Positions 25,756 through 38,115 of a stretch of 64,000 nt of DNA are shown here, piece after piece; the stretch's first letter is position 1, and each line of letters starts with the position of its first letter. The translations under genes were made by a program, and so were the position numbers. This stretch comes from Macrobrachium rosenbergii (lineage: Eukaryota; Arthropoda; Malacostraca; Decapoda; Palaemonidae): contig NC_089789.1 of NCBI RefSeq assembly GCF_040412425.1, forward strand, positions 42,512,106-42,576,105. Reading direction: 5' to 3'. The notes beneath the pieces were generated by a model, which was given only the letters and a program-made list of their open reading frames with translations, ran no database searches and was not told the DNA's origin.

Positions 25756-28700
25756 CTTCTTCGTTCTCGAGTTCATATCAGTTTTGAATACTTTTACGGG
25801 ATACACTTAAATTTTTAAAAGGAATTTCTTGACGTCCGTGTGTATTGACTACTCGATGAGAATTTCAAAGAGATAAATTATTCACAGTATAACCAGCAAC
25901 ACGACTAATCCATCCTAACATAACGTAACCTCATCTAGTACACCGCTGCATGACTCTAAATCAGTCTAAATTCAGTGGGCCTCTTAGGTGACATTTTCAC
26001 CCACCCTGAGGCAACCATGATAGACCTCAGGTTGAATTTAACTCTACTTGCTTCCAAAGGTTCTTTAAAACTCGTAAAATAGAACTGCAAGGCTCTTGTA
26101 AATGTGATGCTTCTGCGAAGTCAATTTAGATGTTTGTAAACATGATTCATGTCTTGGTCCCTAAAATATGAAATTTTTTTTACAAATGACATCATTATTA
26201 GTCTATTGTTATTCGCGTCTGGTACCCTACGGGCAATTCTCAAAAATGTCCATAAACTTTGGCATACGATCCAACCAATCACAGTGATAAACTAATACAG
26301 TTTAAGATTATAATGAACAACACAAACCCATAATATGGCTGAGACACTTGGGTTTTACAGCTTGGAAGACTACAGGCAAATGCTATTTAATCTAAGGAAT
26401 TTGTGTAATCCTGAACATATGGTTCCAGTAGACATACATATGTTAAATAGCATCCGCCAATTGTATTTTAACATTTGAAAAAAAGTACCTCATACTGAAG
26501 GCTTTATATGGCATAATATTTTCATCTGACCTTGGTGTTAATGGACCTATTGTTATTTATATTCCTGACTTTGGGTTTGAACCATTTGGCAGATACACTA
26601 AGAAAAAAACATGTAGAGCATTTGCATGAAATTAACTTATCATCATTATTATCATCACCATTACCATTATCATTCTGGTTGATTCTTATGGGTTATACCA
26701 TCTGCCCTCTCTTAAGACCATCAAGAATGCCCCATTGACGTGTCAATTGCAGTTTGCTTTTCTTTAATAAATTGCTTTTATATAACTGGTTTTAATGAAT
26801 ACACCTACAAAGCATAATCCTGATTTTAAACAAAAGCAGCTGTTTTACCTGAAAGTAAAACCACCTGCTTTGAGAATAATGTGTTTTACGTAGCGTGAAG
26901 CTGTCAGCCATTCTGGTAAAATTTAACTAGTTCGCCTTGGTTGGTTGTGACGAATTCAAGGGTCAACACCAGTCCTCATTGGGCTAAAAGACATTGCTGG
27001 GACAAGGCTTACTTAATCTAAACCAACCTATGAATTGTTTATTGTGGAATCTCAGTCAGGCAGCAGGTGATATTACAAGCAAGCTTCCCCTGTCAAACTG
27101 TTCGCATTTCAAGATTCAGTGCCACTGAATACTTTGGGGTTCAAGATGCTAAAAGCACAGCCTAGCCAAGGTGGATTTGGTTAGGGTCTGCAGGCTAGTA
27201 CCAAATTCTTGTTAAGTGATAACTTTTTTTTATATCACGTAAGAGATCCAAAACATGAATTGTTATACCTTTAGGCTATAACGTAGGCTTACATAATATA
27301 TCAGTGGAAAAGGACTTAAATCCTTGGAGCTATCTGACGACAAATAAATTTTATACTAACATATTTGTGCAGGAGAAAGGATTTTTCATGTTTCCTGTTT
27401 CAAACCAGTGTCGAGACACAAGTATTCATATAGGCCTACAAATTACCGAGGGTATGCATTTGCCGTCTGCTTACGCTCATTCCTGTGATATTAGTGATGT
27501 TACATGAACCAACTCAACAGCAGGTAAAGAGCTTGAAAATAAATGTATTTACATACTCAACAGTACGTAGCAGGGTACTGTATTTTATGCAATATAAGAA
27601 ATAATTTCGAGAAACATTTCAGAAGAACGTAAGCACGTCATAAACTTGATAGCAGCCAAAATTGTTCGCAGACGTGCATTTTGTTTTGCCCAAAAGACAT
27701 ATATATCACTGGCTAATATCATAATAGTCGACTTACCCATAATTCTATTCGAGAACTTATCTTACATTCTACGTTGCAGTCTTTTATGGGTTCAAGGCAC
27801 AACGGAAAACTCGTCTTTCTTCGAAAGCCGGTTGCTATTTTTCACGAGACAACTTTCCTCAACAGACACCTTAACAGCACTGACAGTGCGGGTGGGCGTT
27901 GCTACACTGTGCATTTTACTATTGACAAAGTAAAGAATACTACTGGTAACATTTACATTGGATTACACTGGTTAAAACGTAAACAAACAGTCCATTGACG
28001 CACAATGGCAACCTGAAGTTACATTTCACTTGCCTAACCGGGTTCCTCGTTTGTTTACGTCAACGCGTAATCGTTTTTATTCTCCAAAAATTGCTGTATT
28101 TTCTTATCTTAATCATACATTTCACGGAACGTTATCGTACAATTAGGAAAAAGTCGGTAATTATACAGTTGATAGTGAAAAGGGAAAAATATTCATATTC
28201 CTTACTACAATCTAAGGTCTGGGAAACTAGACCTAGTCTAGGGTGTTCATCGAAACAAAACGTCAGTGGCTGGTAATAATCAGGTAGTTTTTACCAGAAA
28301 CGGTTATTTAAATGTTATATGGCTGTTGGAGTTATTAAATAGTTGTCATAACCAATGAAAAAAATGAAATTTTCTGGGTCCGATTTTTCAAGAATTGAGG
28401 TAGCCTCGGCCTGCTTGTAATCGGGCGTCGAGTTTCTTGAAATGTCCTTATTGAAGGATATGCTGTCTGTGTGGAAAGTGATGAAATTAAATGTAAGGTA
28501 GGTTGATCTTGATAAGCAGTTACAAGCGTCTGTATTTTCATTTCTGAAAAAAGCGTCAAGAAATAACTATTCCCAGACTTTCTTTGATCGTTTTAGTGAA
28601 GGTTGAACATTGAAAGAAAGAGAAATAGTTACTTAAACTTACAATAAACCTCAGGATTTTGCTGCGAATGGCAGTGAGTCACAATAAGGCCTTTGAAGCC

Positions 28701-29458
28701 AAAAGACGGGATGAGAGTGTATGAGAGGCAATTGATGCTTACACATATAACTTCATGAGTAATCTCAAGTTCAACAACGCCCTTCTCAAGTGCGTTCTTC
28801 ATAGGTGGGGAAAAATCAAAGACAAGATTGTGCTATAGGATATAAAACTGTATTGCAGCTAAACAAAGTCTTCTAACATCAACGCATACTACAAAACAAT
28901 GCTACAATCATCAACAGCCTTTTATCCCATGTTAATATGCAATGTTAATGCTAATTCTATCACACGTTACACTGAACAACAACCACTCCTTTGCTGGCGA
29001 AGTTAGTACCGGCCTGTTATTTCCTTCTATAATAATACTGCTACTTTTTTTTTTAACAAATATTGTTTCGCGTTTGAAGCTCCTTACGGAACAGTAGACA
29101 AGCAGACCACTCGGCGAGCAACCTCCTTTTTTTATTTTTTTCTGGATTCAGGTGGGAGAATAAATACTATACAGTCAGATTGTTGTTCTGTAAGGGAAAA
29201 GGAAAACAAAAAATCGGTTATTATCGGACGGGAACCGATAAATCTTTCTGTTTATCGGACCTGACTTAACACTTGGTGTATTTAAGAGAATATGGTGTTA
29301 AGCTGACCCCATAAAAAGTATTTTTTTTATTTAGAATAATGATAATGATAAAAAAGTATGCTTAATTCTGATTGGCTTGTCATACCCAACCAGCCAATCA
29401 GATATCGGCAAACCTGTTCATCCCCTTACTATAGTAAACCCTTCTGCCATAAATATCC
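25753..29458. other. Unannotated low-copy stretch
   Basis: No microsatellite over 30 bp and no recognised gene. The 68-codon frame at 26532 begins with a hydrophobic segment (MDLLLFIFLTLG) but shows no supporting donor or promoter. A small hairpin pair lies at 29213-29260 (tcggtt/aaccga, tatcgg). Confidence 0.3.

Positions 29459-29556
<98 letters not shown>
29459..29556. repeat. (AAT)n microsatellite
   Basis: About 32 units; poly-Asn, poly-Ile and poly-Tyr frames across it are artefacts. Confidence 0.99.
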
Positions 29557-29621
29557 TCTCGGAAGAGCAACCTCTGTCAAACAAGCTTCTTTTACATGAA
29601 ATAATTCTTTTAATGAAATAA

Positions 29622-29702
<81 letters not shown>
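29622..29702. repeat. (AAT)n microsatellite
   Basis: About 27 units. Confidence 0.99.
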
Positions 29703-29703
<1 letters not shown>

Positions 29704-30827
29704 TACCGCCTGAAGTGAAGATCGCAAGAAGTAAGCAAATTTAAAAAAGAACTAAAGCCTCTTCTACGCTACTGACGAGAAAACACTAACAGACAATCAT
29801 AGAATATAAGAAGCACCTTGTTTTGAAAACGTACAAAAGGGAAGGTTCCAGCAACTGGAAATGTCACATGCAAGTCAATAGACCGAGCAACAAGCAGTGT
29901 TGCGCAGTCAGTCGAGATATAGAAGAGTTGTAACACGCGTAACAACCGCTGACTATAAAGTTTGTCCTTGGTGCTCATTACACATTGTCATCGCAACTGC
30001 GAGGTCGTTCTCAAACCGGAGATGATGATAATTATCTCTGCGGGTTTTGTCTTGGTATGCAAAAGAGATGTAGCGAAGCAAAAACAAAGAATAGGGGGGA
30101 GGAGAGAGGGAGTAAGGGGCCAGGGGCCAAAAGGAATATTCAAAGTATGTCTTGGTAACTGCGAAAACAAATCGCAAAGGGGAGCAACAAGGTATATTCA
30201 AATTATGTTCCCCTAATTTGACTTTCTGAGAGTCATTACTCCGGCAGTTTTCTTCAGGCCAGGGCGTCCCATGGACACCGACTTCTCTATATTATATTAC
30301 TCGCTTCTAGAATGAGGGGAATCTCTTCATCATTGTGTGTTCCTTCTCTGAGAATCTAGCCAGATTTATACAAGCTGAGTGCGCTCATCAACACACACAC
30401 ACACACATACAGTACGTGAATCTAGTGTAATCTCCTCCCAGTGGAGAATACACTACTAGCGACGTTTATGTACCTCTATTTCGCAATAGAGATACTTGTC
30501 TGTCATAACACCGCATTACAAATACACCAGACAACGATACATTTTTTTGGGGGGGAGCGGGGGGGGTGGGACTTTTGCCCAGATAAACACTGGATATTCA
30601 TCAAGATATTTGCATAAGGCTTCGCGCTGAGAGCTGCTCGGGGGCATTATTATTATACCGACTGGAGAATCTTATGCTTCGAAACTCGTTCTGTTAATTG
30701 CTTTGCTCACCAAAACTGCTATTGTTAATCAACTGCTGCTACTACTGCTACTACTATTAATAAAAATAGTATTAATGAAAATAATTGCACATACAGTACA
30801 CAATATTTTTCCAGTTACAACAACAAC

Positions 30828-30828
<1 letters not shown>

Positions 30829-30926
<98 letters not shown>
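30829..30926. repeat. (AAT)n microsatellite
   Basis: About 32 units preceded by a short (CAA)n. Confidence 0.99.
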
Positions 30927-31170
30927 CCAAGAAAAAATTTTCTATTTACAGACCAAACCTATAAATAGTCAATTTCTCATACAAAAACTTGGTCATAGGA
31001 TCATTCATCGTGACCTGGATGACGAGTGCATCCAGATACATCCAACGATACACACTGGGTGAGGAGAGAATGATCCAGATACTGAAAGTGGTAGAAGGTT
31101 TTTCATAAGAGGAAAAATGAGTGCTTTGAAATTAACCGGTTTGAGCTAGTGATGCTAAATTCTATCCGGC

Positions 31171-31171
<1 letters not shown>

Positions 31172-31222
<51 letters not shown>
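31172..31222. repeat. (TTA)n microsatellite
   Basis: About 17 units. Confidence 0.99.
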
Positions 31223-31224
<2 letters not shown>

Positions 31225-31267
31225 TGAAAAAGTATTATGCATAGTATATGAAAAAACTGATTAATTC

Positions 31268-31268
<1 letters not shown>

Positions 31269-31337
<69 letters not shown>
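31269..31337. repeat. (TTA)n microsatellite
   Basis: About 23 units. Confidence 0.99.
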
Positions 31338-31369
31338 GAAATTCTCTTAAATTACCAATTTTCTCTAGA

Positions 31370-31680
31370 GAAGGTCTTTAAACATAATTCTGGTAATTTA
31401 AGGGTCTTTATTCACCACAAAAGCGCTTTACAACATAATCCTGATAATTCAAGTTAACTTAAATAATCAATATTCTTTAGAAAAATTCTACATTATGTTT
31501 CTAATAATTCAATTATCATTGTCCTTCACAAAAACGCTTTGCAACATAATTCCGATAATTCAAGTTCACTTAAATTATATATAATCTTTAGAAAAATCCT
31601 ATATTACATTGTAATAATTCAATTATCATTATTTCCTTGAAAAGTATAATATGATTCTGACAATTCAGGTTCACTTACTT
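31370..31680. repeat. Degenerate ~115-bp tandem repeat at the 3' end of gene 4
   Basis: Units share aacataattctgataattca, gttcacttaaat, ctttagaaaaatcct and aataattcaattatcattg, starting near 31377, 31432, 31546 and 31660. The last partial unit ends at the minus-strand donor of the gene 4 stop exon. Confidence 0.7.
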
Positions 31681-31727
31681 CCATTATGGGCATTTCTGCA
31701 ACCTGTCACGGCAATTTTTTCGGTCAA
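31679..31727 (-). other. Gene 4 post-stop segment and 3' UTR intron donor
   Basis: After the TGA the minus strand runs 48 nt to aatggaa|gtaagt (donor at 31678-31673). This again places an intron just after the stop, as in genes 1-3. The final 3' UTR exon could not be placed; a minus-strand AATAAA at 31402-31397 is a candidate end. Confidence 0.45.
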
Positions 31728-31810
31728 TCAGCTGGATTTGGCCGCCAAGACGTGGCTGACGTCACGTCCGGTTCTGCAAGTAAATAGATAAATAAATAAA
31801 TAAATAGATT

Positions 31811-31894
<84 letters not shown>

Positions 31895-34019
31895 GTGAAA
31901 TATTTTCTGCTAAAACAGAATTCCATCTAATAAAAAGGGCCCATAAAAACGCCAAAATATAAAAAGTTAATGTTATATATTTCGGAGAATAACTGTCTCC
32001 CCTCAACAGGCAGGTAATGCATGAAATGAGAGTTACAAAAAAGCGGTATTTATACCAAGAGATACCTTTTTTGGCTAAGATAATTCCCACAGAGCTGATG
32101 GACCAAAATAGTTTTCACTGTCTTCCTTTCCTGCTAAAATAGTTGTTTGCAGACATTCCTTGATAAGAGTTCTCACGGTAATTTCGATTTAAAATATTCC
32201 TTACAGAAGTCTGCATATAAGATAGTGCTGCATAGGGTCTTGGCTAAAATAGATTTTACATATTCTGCAAAACAGAGCCTACAACTCTCTCTGGGTAAAA
32301 GAACACTTTCAGACCTTTCCCTAAATGTCTGTTTGACTAAAAACCTTTCAGATCTAATGTTTTTGGCTACAGTAGCTGTTACAGGACCCTTCTGGGAGAA
32401 ATGAACGCTTACTGGGACATATAGTTCTTGAACAGTTATCATAGACTTAAGCTGATACAGAAATCTAGTGTTTGAACGGTTGTCACAGACCTTAGCTTAA
32501 TCTTTAAGACAGTTCTCACGGTAATTTCGATTTAAAATATTCCTTACAGAAGTCTGCATATAAGATAGTGCTGCATAGGGTCTTGGCTAAAATAGGTTTT
32601 ACATATTCTGCAAAACAGAGCCTTTCACAAATATCTTTTCTGGTTAAAAGAACACTTTCAGACCTTTCCTAAATATCTTTTGACTAAAACCCTTTCAGAT
32701 CTAATGTTTTTATTCTACCAAAACAGGCTACAGTAGCTGTTTCCCTAAATGTCTGTTTGACAAAAACCTTTCAGGGTCCTTCTTCTGGGAGAAATTAACC
32801 CTTACTGGGACATATAGTTCTTGAACAGTTATCATAGACTTAGACTGATACAGAAATCTGAGTGTTTGAACGGTTGTCACAGACGGTTCTCACAATTTCG
32901 ATTTAAAATATTCTTACAGTGTTAAGATGTGCTGCATAGTTTATTCTGCAGAACAGAGCCTACAACTCTCTCTGGTTAAAATAACACTTTCAGACCTTTC
33001 CCTAATCTTTAAGACAGTTCTCACGGTAATTTCGATTTAAAATATTCCTTAATCAGAAGTCTGCACATAAGATAGTGCTGCACAGAGTCTGGGCTAGAAT
33101 AGGTTTTACATATTCTGCAAAACAGAGCCTACAACTCTCTCTGGGTAAAATAACACTTTCAGACCTTTCCCTAAATATATTTTTGACTAAAAACCTTTCA
33201 GATCTAATATTTTTGGCTACAGCAGCTGTTACAGGACCCTTCTGGGAGAAATGAACCCTTACTGGGACATATAGTTCTTGAACAGTTATCACAGACCTGA
33301 GCTGATACAGAGATCTAGTGTTTGAACGGTTGTCACAGACCTTAGCTTAATCTTTAACTCTGCAGCCCTCAAACTCACCTCGAAAATCCATATTGGTCGA
33401 AGTTATGCCAATAGTTGAAATTCCTGTTAGCGTCCCATATGTCCTGGAAACAGAATAACACATTTAAGTTGTTCAGTGGTAGTTTGAGAGCAAATGTAAC
33501 ATATAAGATCCGTAAATACTTTCATAAGGTTCTAAAATTATGACAGTAGGAAAACCTCGCAGTTGCACTATGAAACAATTGTCAAGAGATGGTTAAGGAA
33601 AGTAAGATAGAAGAAAAAGAATATGAACAGATGTGCGGTAAAAGGAATGAAAGAGGCTGCAGCGAGGGGGCTACCTTTAAAGTTTGGATTTTGCTGATGA
33701 AATTTAATTGTAAAATATCGACATTTTTAGGGCAATTGGTAACAACTAATTGTTGCATTAGGAAATCGAACTTCCACGAATATGAGACTAGCAACAATAT
33801 CTTAAGGAAAAATGAGATTTTAAACAGTGATGATAATCTTCACTTCAGGAAATGGAATTTCGGGAATGCTTAAAGGTATTATTCTCAGATCAGCGTTCTA
33901 GGAGTAAATGTCCTTTGCTTAACGGTCCCTAAGGACATTTGTACTTTTAGAGTAATGGAAAACTGTTCTTATTTTAAGATATTCAAAACTAATTCCAAAA
34001 CTAAAATAAAATCCACTTT

Positions 34020-34090
<71 letters not shown>

Positions 34091-34320
34091 ATATAAATAG
34101 GATAAACATATCATTCTTCCAAAGCAATAAATGACAGGGAGAGCTCCATACTGACTGACTGATTGACATTTATATCCTGGCGTCACAACGGAGGAACAGA
34201 CGTTACCTGGGAGCTGCTGGAGTGAGGCAATCTGACTCTGAAGAGGTACCTCCGCGGGAGAGGACCGGCTGCTACCAAAGTAGTCAGGACAACTAGTAAG
34301 AGGAGAGCGTGAGTTTTCAT
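31728..34320 (-). CDS. Gene 4: small secreted peptide, same gene architecture, opposite strand (3 coding exons)
   Basis: Predicted 74-aa precursor on the minus strand: exons 34320-34207 (38 codons), 33443-33379 and 31773-31728 (stop TGA). Donors are cccag|gtaacg and tcgag|gtgagt; acceptors are ttctgtttccag and tttacttgcag; phases are 0 and 2, identical to genes 1-3. Residues 1-18 form a clear signal peptide (MKTHALLLLVVLTTLVAA); the mature chain starts GPLPRRYLFRVRLPH, with a dibasic RR at 23-24. A Ser run and an aromatic, Asn-rich exon follow (NRNFNYWHNFDQYGF), then a short tail ending VSHVLAAKSS. No cysteine. It lacks the PQS[Y/H]FTG motif, so it is either a diverged relative or a neighbour with the same exon plan. 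The donor gtaacg is weaker than the others. Confidence 0.72.
31811..31892. repeat. (AC)n(AT)n compound microsatellite
   Basis: (AC)13 then (AT)28, in a gene 4 intron. Confidence 0.99.
32130..33360. repeat. Two-level tandem repeat inside a gene 4 intron (~350-bp higher-order unit)
   Basis: Blocks beginning ttctcacggtaatttcgatt recur at about 32172, 32513 and 33018, with a shortened one at 32886. Full units run to cttagcttaatctttaa. Within each are shorter degenerate ~35-bp phrases (ggctaaaatag..acag). Minus-strand frames of 89 and 79 codons overlap equivalent parts of two units and are not supported as genes. Confidence 0.85.
34024..34089. repeat. (GA)n microsatellite
   Basis: About 33 units, in gene 4 intron between coding exons 1 and 2. 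Confidence 0.99.
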
Positions 34321-34330
34321 TTTGGGATTC

Positions 34331-34442
34331 CTTCTTTCTTTCTTTCTTTCTTTCTTTCTTCTTCTTCTTCTTCTTCTTCTTCTTCTTCTTCTTCTTCTTC
34401 TTCTTCTTCTTCTTCTTCTTCTTCTTCTTCTTCTTCTTCTTT
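34331..34442. repeat. (TTTC)n(TTC)n tract
   Basis: (TTTC)7 then (TTC)~28. On the minus strand it is (GAA)n, 11 bp upstream of the gene 4 ATG. Confidence 0.98.
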
Positions 34443-34489
34443 GATTTACTGGACTTTCTCAGCTGTAAGCGGGAGGCAAAATTTTGTTA

Positions 34490-34530
34490 ATTGAAAGAGA
34501 ATGGTTAAATTAGGTCCTCTTTTATATATA
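34490..34530 (-). promoter_or_regulatory. Candidate promoter of gene 4
   Basis: On the minus strand TATATAAAAG (34528-34519) is followed ~34 bp later by TCAATT (A at 34492), close to the TCAGTT initiators of genes 1-2. The 5' UTR would then contain the (GAA)n tract. Alternative: an upstream exon ends at the donor ccttacag|gtaagg (GT at 34901-34900) and joins an acceptor cgcttacag near 34462. Confidence 0.4.
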
Positions 34531-34587
34531 GAATACATTAGACGGCTATTATATGATTAATTCGGAAAACAAACAAGGAAAGCATAA

Positions 34588-34739
<152 letters not shown>

Positions 34740-34821
34740 CTTTCAGTACAGAAATTAACAAGTAACAATTGCAGCAAAATAGATAAAGTTTCTTTATAAC
34801 ACAGGACTCTGCAGCTTCCAC

Positions 34822-34825
<4 letters not shown>

Positions 34826-34895
<70 letters not shown>
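34826..34895. repeat. (GA)n microsatellite
   Basis: About 35 units, starting right after a minus-strand donor-like ccttacag|gtaagg. Confidence 0.99.
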
Positions 34896-34898
<3 letters not shown>

Positions 34899-35013
34899 TA
34901 CCTGTAAGGTGTCTGCGAGACCAATGGGTGGAACGTACGACTGTTGGCCCTTTTTGAACTAGTTTATCAGTATTCATTTCTCGTATCTCTTATTCATTTG
35001 TTTTTCCTACTCT

Positions 35014-35080
35014 CCTCTCTCTCTCTCTCTCTCTCTCTTTCACTATGCCTGACGACCTACTTCATACTTTATTCAGTATT

Positions 35081-35139
<59 letters not shown>
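35014..35139. repeat. Two (CT)n microsatellites
   Basis: 35014-35038 and 35084-35139. Confidence 0.98.
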
Positions 35140-35142
<3 letters not shown>

Positions 35143-35202
35143 TAAGCATATTCCGTGTAACCCATTGTACTTTTGCAAATCGTGTAGGGCTCATTTAAGG
35201 CT

Positions 35203-35205
<3 letters not shown>

Positions 35206-35255
<50 letters not shown>

Positions 35256-35279
35256 AGAAGAGAGAGAGAGAGAGAGAGA
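35206..35279. repeat. (GA)n microsatellite
   Basis: Interrupted by two aga insertions. Confidence 0.98.
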
Positions 35280-35348
35280 TTTAGACGATTCTTAATCATG
35301 AAATAGTGATACATATTTTAATACAGCATTAATCACTCACGTTTGTAA

Positions 35349-35351
<3 letters not shown>

Positions 35352-35398
<47 letters not shown>
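35352..35398. repeat. (CT)n microsatellite
   Basis: About 23 units. Confidence 0.99.
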
Positions 35399-35402
<4 letters not shown>

Positions 35403-35521
35403 CCGTAGGAATATATGACTTATATGAAATATATTAGGGTGTAATTCTATAGAAGAAACATTAGCTTTGCCAATATTATAATCAGCAATTTCTTCCCGTC
35501 ATCGATGGTCAGCCATTTACC

Positions 35522-35525
<4 letters not shown>

Positions 35526-35609
<84 letters not shown>
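35526..35609. repeat. (CT)n microsatellite
   Basis: About 42 units. Confidence 0.99.
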
Positions 35610-35612
<3 letters not shown>

Positions 35613-35929
35613 CTAGTTCATTCTCCATGCACTGCTTAATGCCTTCGCCTGCCCTTGGATACTGAATGTCATCAAAATACGTGTGATTCTTTCACAAGAC
35701 GACGTGACGAAATGCATCTGCTTTGCGGCGGGTTATGAAAGCGAAGGTATACTGGGCGGTACTACGTGTCTCTGCTTGCGTCCGCTGGCCTTTGCTTGTG
35801 CGACGCCGTCGCTGGCCTTTGCTTGTGCGACGCCGCTGTTGGCGTCCTCTTCCGTGTTCCAGCTTCGATTGTGTTAGGACATGCTTAATTTTATACTGTG
35901 ATTCTTCCGTTGACTGTTGATGTTGTGAC

Positions 35930-35932
<3 letters not shown>

Positions 35933-36008
<76 letters not shown>
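35933..36008. repeat. (GA)n microsatellite
   Basis: About 37 units. Confidence 0.99.
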
Positions 36009-36010
<2 letters not shown>

Positions 36011-36139
36011 ATATGTATTAAATGACTGATATTTGATGACGGGAAGAATTTACAGGAAATAAAATTAACAAGGAAAATGTACCTCTTGTGTCTTACAATC
36101 TTACGATTATTCTCATAATTTAGAAATAATAGATGTAAG

Positions 36140-36185
36140 CGCACACACACACATAAACAAACAAACACATACACACACACACACG

Positions 36186-36217
<32 letters not shown>

Positions 36218-36235
36218 CATACATACATACATACA

Positions 36236-36269
<34 letters not shown>

Positions 36270-36270
36270 C
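36140..36270. repeat. (CA)n(TA)n(CATA)n compound tract
   Basis: CA and CAAA units, short TA, then (ACAT)~15. Confidence 0.97.
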
Positions 36271-38050
36271 ATACTTTCCATTCCTTCATTTTCTTGAACA
36301 CTTCTCGGCTAACCTCGTATAACTGAAGATCCTTTGTTGAATAACCTCGCCGTGAATAACAAGGGGGTGGGGGGTATTTTTGTCCAAGATCATTCACTCA
36401 CTTATCGCAACGCAGTTCCACGATAATGTCGCCAGAAAAGAAGCTTTGGTAAACACGTGAATTAATGGGGCTGGAATACCAAGAGGTATTTCCAGAATTA
36501 CGTTCTTTTCCAAGATTTGGATGCGTCACCTCGATTTTCCGAGACTGGAAGGCCCCTGGACGGAGAATCTCGTTCCCCTTTTTTTAGACCAGGCCCGAAG
36601 AAATGTAAGAAAGAAAGCAAAAGAAGGGGAAAAATAAAAAAAGTTTAAGGAGTCTGGAAAGACATAAGTCGGAAGAGAATTCCAGGGTCTGGAAGTAGGT
36701 GGAAAGCAATGGTTATAGATTTCCGTAGAGTGAACGACACAGATGAAAGTTGGTTAAAATTAAAACCATATGCTACCGTGGTATGAGATTAAAGGGCATA
36801 CCAGGCCGGATGTGGACCTATGGACTGGTCCAACCAACCCCGGCAGAGATGAATAACTATCTTTAGTTAGAGAAAAGGTCTTCTAAGATTTTATTTGGTT
36901 GTTTTACATAAATTTTCAAATATTAGATGTTTCGTTACATAATACTTAATACCAACTGCTGAACTGCAATAAAAAATACTTGAATGTATTCTGCACTAAA
37001 ATGGAGAACTGCAGTATCTGCAAAATTATCGAAATTGAGATATGACACCTACTGGGCTCGTGAAACACAAAATACACAAGTTACTGCAGTTTCAGAATGA
37101 TTCTTCAATGCTTTCCACGAGTGTTTAGGTGGTCCCATTTGCAGTATCTGCAAAATCAGTAGCAAGGCAAGGAAAAACTGCAGTATCTATCATTTTTATC
37201 AGTTTTGTATTTTTGCAGATACTGCAGTCTTCTATTTTAGGGTGGTATTGTATTCTAAATTCAACCCTTATGAAGCTTAGGATTACAGGACAAAATTTCT
37301 CTTGGGATAATTTGATAACCAGTTACAACAATATATACTGACGACCTACAATAGCCAGGCACTGTAACCGCAAATAAATCAGGTTTTCAAATGATTATAA
37401 TACTGGTTAATAGGTAAGTTATCCGCTGCTCTTTGAATGTTACTGGTTGATGCTGATAAAATGACACAGAATATTTATCATATTCTATGAACTTCAGTAT
37501 GATAGAATGTTCATTTACATAGAAAATCACTCTTAGAAAGGGTCTAAAGATTATATTTTGTAGTATGTCTTGGTCTAGCCCTTTCTGTTCCAAGTTATTT
37601 GCTTTGGCAGATTCAACGGACCTTGCATAAGCTGCAGAGCACTGCCAAAGTAGCTTTCGCTTTCATGCAGTATCTGAGGAGTCTCTTTTCTCCTTGGTAG
37701 TGAGAGAGACCTCCAGTTCACAAAATGAACGACTCTGATATTTTTTTTTTAATGGCTCCTGCCCATTGTGAAGTCCTTGCGTAACTGTTTTTTTTTTTCT
37801 GTTACCAGTCATTTCCTCTTGAATGTTAGAATTCTATTCCATTCTTGGTTCTACCTATTTCCTCAGCTTATCAAGTCACGGTAATTTAAGTCTCGAACTT
37901 TATGGGAAAATCAACAGATTTCCAAATCAATGAAAAAGTTGGTTGACATTCCGTACAGACAAAAAGGCCCACCCTCCAAAAAAAAAAAAATACTATTGCC
38001 AGGAATTATTACAAAAAATGAATCTGGGACTCTTCCGATGATAGGCGAGG
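36271..38050. other. Unannotated stretch
   Basis: No gene recognised. The decamer-like phrase gcagtatctgcaaaa recurs at about 37012, 37141 and in variants to 37225, a loose dispersed repeat. Confidence 0.3.
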
Positions 38051-38052
38051 AT

Positions 38053-38113
<61 letters not shown>
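38053..38113. repeat. (CT)n microsatellite
   Basis: About 30 units. Confidence 0.99.

Positions 38114-38115
<2 letters not shown>

Noticed and set aside
26532..26738. 68-codon ORF with a signal-like N-terminus (MDLLLFIFLTLG)
   Set aside because: No promoter, no donor at a plausible place, no related copy; likely chance.
29358..29727. Poly-Asn, poly-Ile and poly-Tyr ORFs
   Set aside because: Frames of (AAT)n microsatellites.
35692..36264. 190-codon minus-strand ORF
   Set aside because: Mostly ACAT, CA and GA microsatellite translation; the non-repeat remainder shows no domain and contains a 27-bp duplication.
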